From contig NZ_LXET01000005.1 in the NCBI RefSeq assembly GCF_001655005.1, positions 1 through 64,000 on the forward strand: a stretch of 64,000 bases of DNA, given 5' to 3'. A program made the translations under genes and the position numbers. Numbering within the stretch: the stretch's first letter is position 1; each line of letters starts with the position of its first letter. The stretch is from Hafnia paralvei ATCC 29927 (GTDB taxonomy: Bacteria > Pseudomonadota > Gammaproteobacteria > Enterobacterales > Enterobacteriaceae). Shown here in pieces: positions 60,104 to 64,000 of this stretch. A model generated the notes under the pieces. It searched no databases and was not told the DNA's origin. It saw nothing but the letters and a program-made list of their open reading frames with translations.

Positions 60104-61201
60104 ATGGAAGAAGAAGAGTTTAAACCTGATGAAGATCTGAAGCCTGATGCTAGCGATCGTCGTCCAACTCGTACACGCAAGGCTCGCCCTGCGGCTCCAA
60201 AATTAGCGGTTTCTCGTCAGCATATGATGATGGGGATTGGTATTCTGGTGCTGCTGGTGTTAATCATTGGGATTGGCTCTGCGCTGAAATCACCGACGAA
60301 AAGTGAAACAGCTCAGCAGCCTAGCAATGGTGGAACCAGAGATATTAGCCTTTCGGGGTCATCTTCCCTATCCAACAACACGGCCAGCAATACCACCGAT
60401 GAGCATGATGGCAGTGGTGTGAACAACTCAGGCATGATTGACCACTCTGCTGATAGCGGTAGCGCAACAGCTTCGCAACCGCAGGATGTTTCTGTTCCAC
60501 CTATTTCTGGAACGCCAACTCAGGCTGCTCCCGTTCAGGGGCAACAAGGTCAGCAACGTATTGATCTTGCCGGTAACAACATGTCCGATGCGTTGACTCA
60601 GCAGCAAGGTCAGGTAGATTCGGCGGTTCAGGGTGTTGACGGTGGGGTTAACGCTTCAACATTGCCAACGGCTCCAGCGACATTGGGTTCTGGCTCGGTG
60701 GTCGCTAAACCGTCATCGACTACCACTGGTGCCGTACAGAATATTCGACCAGTACAGACTAAACCTGTAGCGACGTCTAAACCTCATTCAGGTAAAACAA
60801 CGGCCGCTAAAACACCAACTAATGTTGCCAATGTTGCGAAACCAAGCGCAAATACTGCGAAGGTTCCGACAAAACCGGTGACAAATAGTGGTGCGGTAAG
60901 CTCTGCAGTAAGTGGTGCCAATACGTCGCTGAAAGGTGCTCCAGCTAGCCATTACACATTGCAGCTAAGCAGTGCATCGCGTTCTGAGTCGTTAAATGCC
61001 TTTGCGAAAAAACAGAATTTGTCGCATTACTGGGTTTATGAAACGACGCGTAACGGTAAGCCATGGTATGTATTGGTAAGTGGTAGTTACTCAAGTCCTG
61101 CTGAAGCAAAACGGGCGGTATCTACATTGCCTGCTGAGGTTCAAGCGAAGAATCCTTGGGTACGTCCGATGGCTCAAGTACAAAAAGATCTCAAAAAATA
61201 A
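60104..61201 (+). CDS. damX: Cell-division SPOR protein DamX
   Basis: A 365-residue inner-membrane protein of the septal ring. A charged N-terminus contains EFKPDEDLKPDASDRRPTRTRKARP, a single TM at about 44-63 (MGIGILVLLVLIIGIGSAL), a long Ser/Thr/Gln/Ala-rich periplasmic linker (about 65-285), and a C-terminal SPOR domain (about 288-360: YTLQLSSASRSESLNAFAKKQNL...WYVLVSGSYSS) that binds denuded glycan. It is 63 residues shorter than E. coli DamX (428), mainly because the acidic cytoplasmic part is cut down. The ATG at 60104 has GGAGG 6 nt upstream. Confidence 0.94.
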   Translation: MEEEEFKPDEDLKPDASDRRPTRTRKARPAAPKLAVSRQHMMMGIGILVLLVLIIGIGSALKSPTKSETAQQPSNGGTRDISLSGSSSLSNNTASNTTDEHDGSGVNNSGMIDHSADSGSATASQPQDVSVPPISGTPTQAAPVQGQQGQQRIDLAGNNMSDALTQQQGQVDSAVQGVDGGVNASTLPTAPATLGSGSVVAKPSSTTTGAVQNIRPVQTKPVATSKPHSGKTTAAKTPTNVANVAKPSANTAKVPTKPVTNSGAVSSAVSGANTSLKGAPASHYTLQLSSASRSESLNAFAKKQNLSHYWVYETTRNGKPWYVLVSGSYSSPAEAKRAVSTLPAEVQAKNPWVRPMAQVQKDLKK

Positions 61202-61346
61202 ACAGTGGAATACTTTGCTTCAATGGGCAGCGGTATCGTTTGATGCCGCTGTTCTCAAGTTGCAGGGTATAAAATGCGCGCTGAAGTGCTGTCTCGAACA
61301 GTGTTTGATCCGCCGATTTGAATTGTAAAAGTAGCTTACTGACGGC

Positions 61347-62159
61347 ATGAAGAAAAACCGCGCTTTTTTAAAATGGGCTGGTGGAAAGTATCCACTGGTA
61401 GACGAGATCCGTCGATATTTGCCTGCAGGAAAGCGGTTGATCGAGCCCTTTGTTGGGGCCGGCTCCGTATTTTTGAATACGGATTATGAAGAATACTTGT
61501 TAGCTGATATTAATGCTGACCTGATCAATCTGTATAACATCGTTAAGACCCAGCCTGATAATTTTGTTCGTGACGCCAAGGTGATGTTCAGTGGCGAATT
61601 TAATCAGTCTGAGATGTTTTATGCGTTACGCGCTGAGTTTAATCAGAGCGTTGACCCGTACCGGAGAGCGGTACTGTTCTTGTATTTGAACCGTCACTGT
61701 TATAACGGTTTGTGCCGCTATAACTCACGCGGTGAATTTAATGTGCCATTTGGCCGTTACAAGAAGCCTTATTTTCCTGAAGCAGAACTGTACTGGTTTG
61801 CGCAGAAAGCCCAGAAAGCAACCTTTGTCTGTGAGCACTATACGCAGTCAATGGGGCAAGCCGTGGAAGGAACCGTTGTATATTGCGATCCTCCCTATGC
61901 GCCGTTGTCGGCAACCGCGAATTTTACGGCTTATCATACCAACAGTTTTAGCATGACAGACCAGATGAAGCTGGCCGAAGTGGCTTCAAATCTGTCGTCG
62001 CGGCAGAAGATTCCAGTTCTGATTTCGAATCATGACACCGAACTGACGCGTCAGTGGTATGCACAGGCGGATCTGTTTGTAGTGAGTGCGCGCCGTACAA
62101 TCAGTAGTAAGGTAGGCGGACGCAACAAAGTAGACGAATTGTTGGCGCTGTATTCCTGA
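61347..62159 (+). CDS. dam: DNA adenine methylase
   Basis: A 270-residue GATC N6-adenine methyltransferase (E. coli Dam 278), serving mismatch repair, replication timing and gene control. The AdoMet motif is FLKWAGGKYPLVDEI (7-21) with EPFVGAGSVFLN (33-44), and the catalytic DPPY is at 181-184 in VYCDPPYAPLS. The target-recognition region has RHCYNGLCRYNSRGEFNVPFGRYKKPYFP. It lies 145 nt after damX; the gap shows no terminator. Confidence 0.98.
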   Translation: MKKNRAFLKWAGGKYPLVDEIRRYLPAGKRLIEPFVGAGSVFLNTDYEEYLLADINADLINLYNIVKTQPDNFVRDAKVMFSGEFNQSEMFYALRAEFNQSVDPYRRAVLFLYLNRHCYNGLCRYNSRGEFNVPFGRYKKPYFPEAELYWFAQKAQKATFVCEHYTQSMGQAVEGTVVYCDPPYAPLSATANFTAYHTNSFSMTDQMKLAEVASNLSSRQKIPVLISNHDTELTRQWYAQADLFVVSARRTISSKVGGRNKVDELLALYS

Positions 62160-62198
62160 AATTTGCACAGTGTCTGAACCGAGCACATGGAGAAACGG

Positions 62199-62882
62199 AT
62201 GAAACAGTATTTAATTGCCCCGTCGATTTTGTCAGCAGACTTTGCCAGATTAGGTGAGGATACTGCGAAAGTACTGGCGTCAGGCGCAGACGTTGTTCAT
62301 TTTGACGTAATGGATAACCATTATGTCCCGAATTTAACCATTGGTCCGATGGTGTGTAAGGCTCTGCGCGATTATGGAATCACCGCGCCTATCGATGTCC
62401 ATCTGATGGTAAAACCAGTTGATCGCATCATTCCTGATTTTGCCGAAGCCGGTGCTAGCATTATTTCTTTTCATCCAGAAGCCTCAGAGCACGTCGACCG
62501 TTCATTGCAGCTGATTAAATCTTTAGGTTGTAAAGCGGGTCTGGTATTCAATCCGGCGACATCACTCAGTTATCTTGAATACGTGATGGATAAAGTTGAT
62601 GTGATTTTATTGATGTCGGTTAACCCTGGCTTTGGTGGACAATCATTTATTCCTGCAACGTTAGATAAGCTACGTCAGGTACGTAAGCTGATTGACGCTA
62701 GCGGCCGTGATATTCGCTTAGAAGTGGATGGCGGTGTGAAAGTCGATAATATCGGTGCCATTGCCGCAGCAGGTGCAGATATGTTTGTCGCAGGCTCTGC
62801 TATTTTCGGTCACCCAGACTATGAACAAATTATCACTCAGATGCGCGGCGAAATCGCTAAAGCCACTGCTCAGAGTGAATAA
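62199..62882 (+). CDS. rpe: Ribulose-phosphate 3-epimerase
   Basis: A 227-residue TIM-barrel epimerase (E. coli Rpe 225) interconverting ribulose-5-P and xylulose-5-P. Motifs are APSILSADFARLGED (7-21), DVMDNHYVPNLTIGP (His35, Asp37 metal and catalytic), DVHLMVKP, LMSVNPGFGGQ and EVDGGV. The ATG at 62199 has GGAG 6 nt upstream; an in-frame ATG at 62187 overlaps that SD. Its product, xylulose-5-P, is also the end product of the ula pathway in this window. Confidence 0.98.
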   Translation: MKQYLIAPSILSADFARLGEDTAKVLASGADVVHFDVMDNHYVPNLTIGPMVCKALRDYGITAPIDVHLMVKPVDRIIPDFAEAGASIISFHPEASEHVDRSLQLIKSLGCKAGLVFNPATSLSYLEYVMDKVDVILLMSVNPGFGGQSFIPATLDKLRQVRKLIDASGRDIRLEVDGGVKVDNIGAIAAAGADMFVAGSAIFGHPDYEQIITQMRGEIAKATAQSE

Positions 62883-62883
62883 C

Positions 62884-63600
62884 ATGAATAGCTCAGCGTC
62901 GGCTGGTTTTTCTCCTCGCCTGTTCGAGAAGATACAGGCGGTAGCCTTCGATCTGGATGGCACACTTGTCGATAGCGCCTCTGGTCTATCGGCGGCCATG
63001 GATAAGGCGATGAAAGAGCTGGGTTTACCTGTTCCAGGTTTGGCTCGCGTTAAAAATTGGATCGGCAACGGTGCCGATATGTTGGTTAATCGAGCGCTAG
63101 TGTGGGCCGATAAAGAGCCAACAGATGCGTTGTGTCAACGAGCTCGAGCCGCGTTTGATTTCTACTATGCCAGCACGGTTGAAACCGGCAGTCAGCTATA
63201 TCCTCAGGTCAAAGAAACGCTTGCCGCTTTATCCCATAAAGGCTATCCGCTTGCGGTTATCACGAATAAACCCACTCCTTTTGTTCGCCCGTTGTTGGCC
63301 TCTCTCGGCATCGATGGCTATTTCAGCCACATTGTCGGCGGCGATGATGTGGTGAAGAAAAAGCCACATCCAGCACCGTTGTATTTGGTTTTAGCCCAAA
63401 CGGGTGTATTGGCGAGTGAGTTGTTATTCGTGGGCGATTCCCGTAATGACATTCAGGCTGCACATGCGGCCGGATGTCCTTCAGTTGGGATGACCTATGG
63501 GTATAACTACGGCGAACCGATTGAGCGTAGCGAGCCAAGCTGTGTGCTGAACCAATTTTCTGAGTTGTTGCCCCTGATCGGGCTACCCCCTTTAAGCTAA
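62884..63600 (+). CDS. gph: Phosphoglycolate phosphatase
   Basis: A 238-residue HAD phosphatase (E. coli Gph 252), clearing 2-phosphoglycolate formed in repair of 3'-phosphoglycolate DNA ends. Motif I is AFDLDGTLVDSASGL (about 21-35), motif II VITNKPTPF, motif III Lys in KKKPHPAP, and motif IV FVGDSRNDIQAA. The start is one base after the rpe stop (TAAC-ATG), so it is coupled to rpe. The C-terminus is shorter than in E. coli. Confidence 0.97.
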   Translation: MNSSASAGFSPRLFEKIQAVAFDLDGTLVDSASGLSAAMDKAMKELGLPVPGLARVKNWIGNGADMLVNRALVWADKEPTDALCQRARAAFDFYYASTVETGSQLYPQVKETLAALSHKGYPLAVITNKPTPFVRPLLASLGIDGYFSHIVGGDDVVKKKPHPAPLYLVLAQTGVLASELLFVGDSRNDIQAAHAAGCPSVGMTYGYNYGEPIERSEPSCVLNQFSELLPLIGLPPLS

Positions 63601-63619
63601 GACGTATAGGAACCGAGAC

Positions 63620-64000
63620 ATGAGTAAGCCCATCGTTTTCAGTGGCGCACAGCCATCTGGTGAACTGACCATTGGTAACTACATGGGAGCTTTGCGCCAA
63701 TGGGTGCAGATGCAAGATGAGTATGACTGCATTTATTGCATCGTTGACCAGCATGCGATTACCGTGCGTCAGGATGCGCAGCAACTGCGTAAAGCAACGC
63801 TAGATACGCTAGCGCTCTATCTGGCCTGCGGTATTGATCCAGAAAAAAGCACTATCTTTGTCCAGTCTCATGTTCCTGAACATGCTCAGCTTGGCTGGGT
63901 GCTTAACTGCTACACCTATTTTGGTGAGCTCAGCCGTATGACGCAGTTTAAAGACAAATCTGCGCGCTATGCTGAAAACATCAACGCAGGTCTCTTTGAT
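63620..64000 (+). CDS. trpS: Tryptophanyl-tRNA synthetase, 5' part
   Basis: The first 127 codons of a class Ic synthetase; the gene runs off the window. It begins MSKPIVFSGAQPSGELTIGNYMGALRQW, with the class I HIGH-equivalent TIGN (17-20), and VDQHAIT and FVQSHVPEHAQLGW as in E. coli TrpS. AGGAACCGAGAC precedes the ATG at 63620, 19 nt after gph. It is the last gene of the aroK series. Confidence 0.97.
   Translation, partial: MSKPIVFSGAQPSGELTIGNYMGALRQWVQMQDEYDCIYCIVDQHAITVRQDAQQLRKATLDTLALYLACGIDPEKSTIFVQSHVPEHAQLGWVLNCYTYFGELSRMTQFKDKSARYAENINAGLFD

Noticed and set aside
172..63784. CRISPR arrays, prophage, insertion sequences, tRNA and rRNA genes
   Set aside because: No regularly spaced direct repeats, integrase, transposase or phage genes, and no recognisable tRNA or rRNA sequence were seen in the window.

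Overview
The window is a chromosomal segment of an Enterobacterales bacterium. GC is moderate, SD-led genes are tightly packed, and most proteins are close to Escherichia coli K-12 products at near-identical lengths. Much of the order matches the E. coli 74-78 min region: uspA-uspB, pitA, yhiN, ryhB next to a yhhY-like gene, asd, nfuA-gntX-bioH, feoABC, tex-greB, ompR-envZ, pckA, hslOR-yrfG-igaA, nudE, mrcA, hofMNOPQ, aroKB-damX-dam-rpe-gph-trpS. The differences (an intact ula regulon, pldB-yigL and yagU inside this order, a btsS without btsR, a local fimbrial operon) point outside Escherichia. A Hafnia-like genus is my best guess, by inference only.

Layout. 1-7.2 kb: uspA, uspB, a Na+-dependent NSS transporter preceded by what reads as a complete leucine-type transcription attenuator, pitA, yhiN and a SnoaL/NTF2-like gene. 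7.2-11.3 kb: mgtA (minus strand) with a leader of about 600 nt holding two short upstream ORFs with good ribosome binding sites. 11.3-19.8 kb: an accessory chaperone-usher fimbrial operon (pilin, chaperone, usher, adhesin, second chaperone), an unrecognised winged-helix-type regulator and an RcsB-like regulator with a degenerate receiver. 19.3-25.9 kb: a yhhY-like acetyltransferase, RyhB with an extra 5' stem-loop, btsS, asd, pldB-yigL, yagU. 25.9-32.9 kb: the L-ascorbate regulon (ulaABCDEF, ulaG, ulaR). 33-42 kb: nfuA, gntX, bioH, the Fur-box-preceded feoABC operon, tex, greB. 42-51 kb: ompR-envZ, pckA, hslO, hslR, yrfG, igaA. 51-58 kb: nudE, mrcA, hofMNOPQ. 58-64 kb: aroK-aroB-damX-dam-rpe-gph-trpS, with trpS cut by the window end.

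How the genes work together. The ula genes form a full pathway: PTS uptake as ascorbate-6-P, lactonase, decarboxylase, two epimerases and a DeoR-type repressor. Iron is handled by Feo import, the Fe-S protein NfuA and RyhB, and Fur boxes stand in front of feo and ryhB. Envelope functions include MrcA, DamX, IgaA, OmpR/EnvZ and the fimbriae. The most interesting signals lie in short leaders and RNAs rather than in large ORFs: the Leu-rich leader peptide with antiterminator and terminator (1845-1950), the two-uORF mgtA leader (9957-10569), and the enlarged RyhB (about 19917-20066). All calls were made by reading the sequence; no database search was run.
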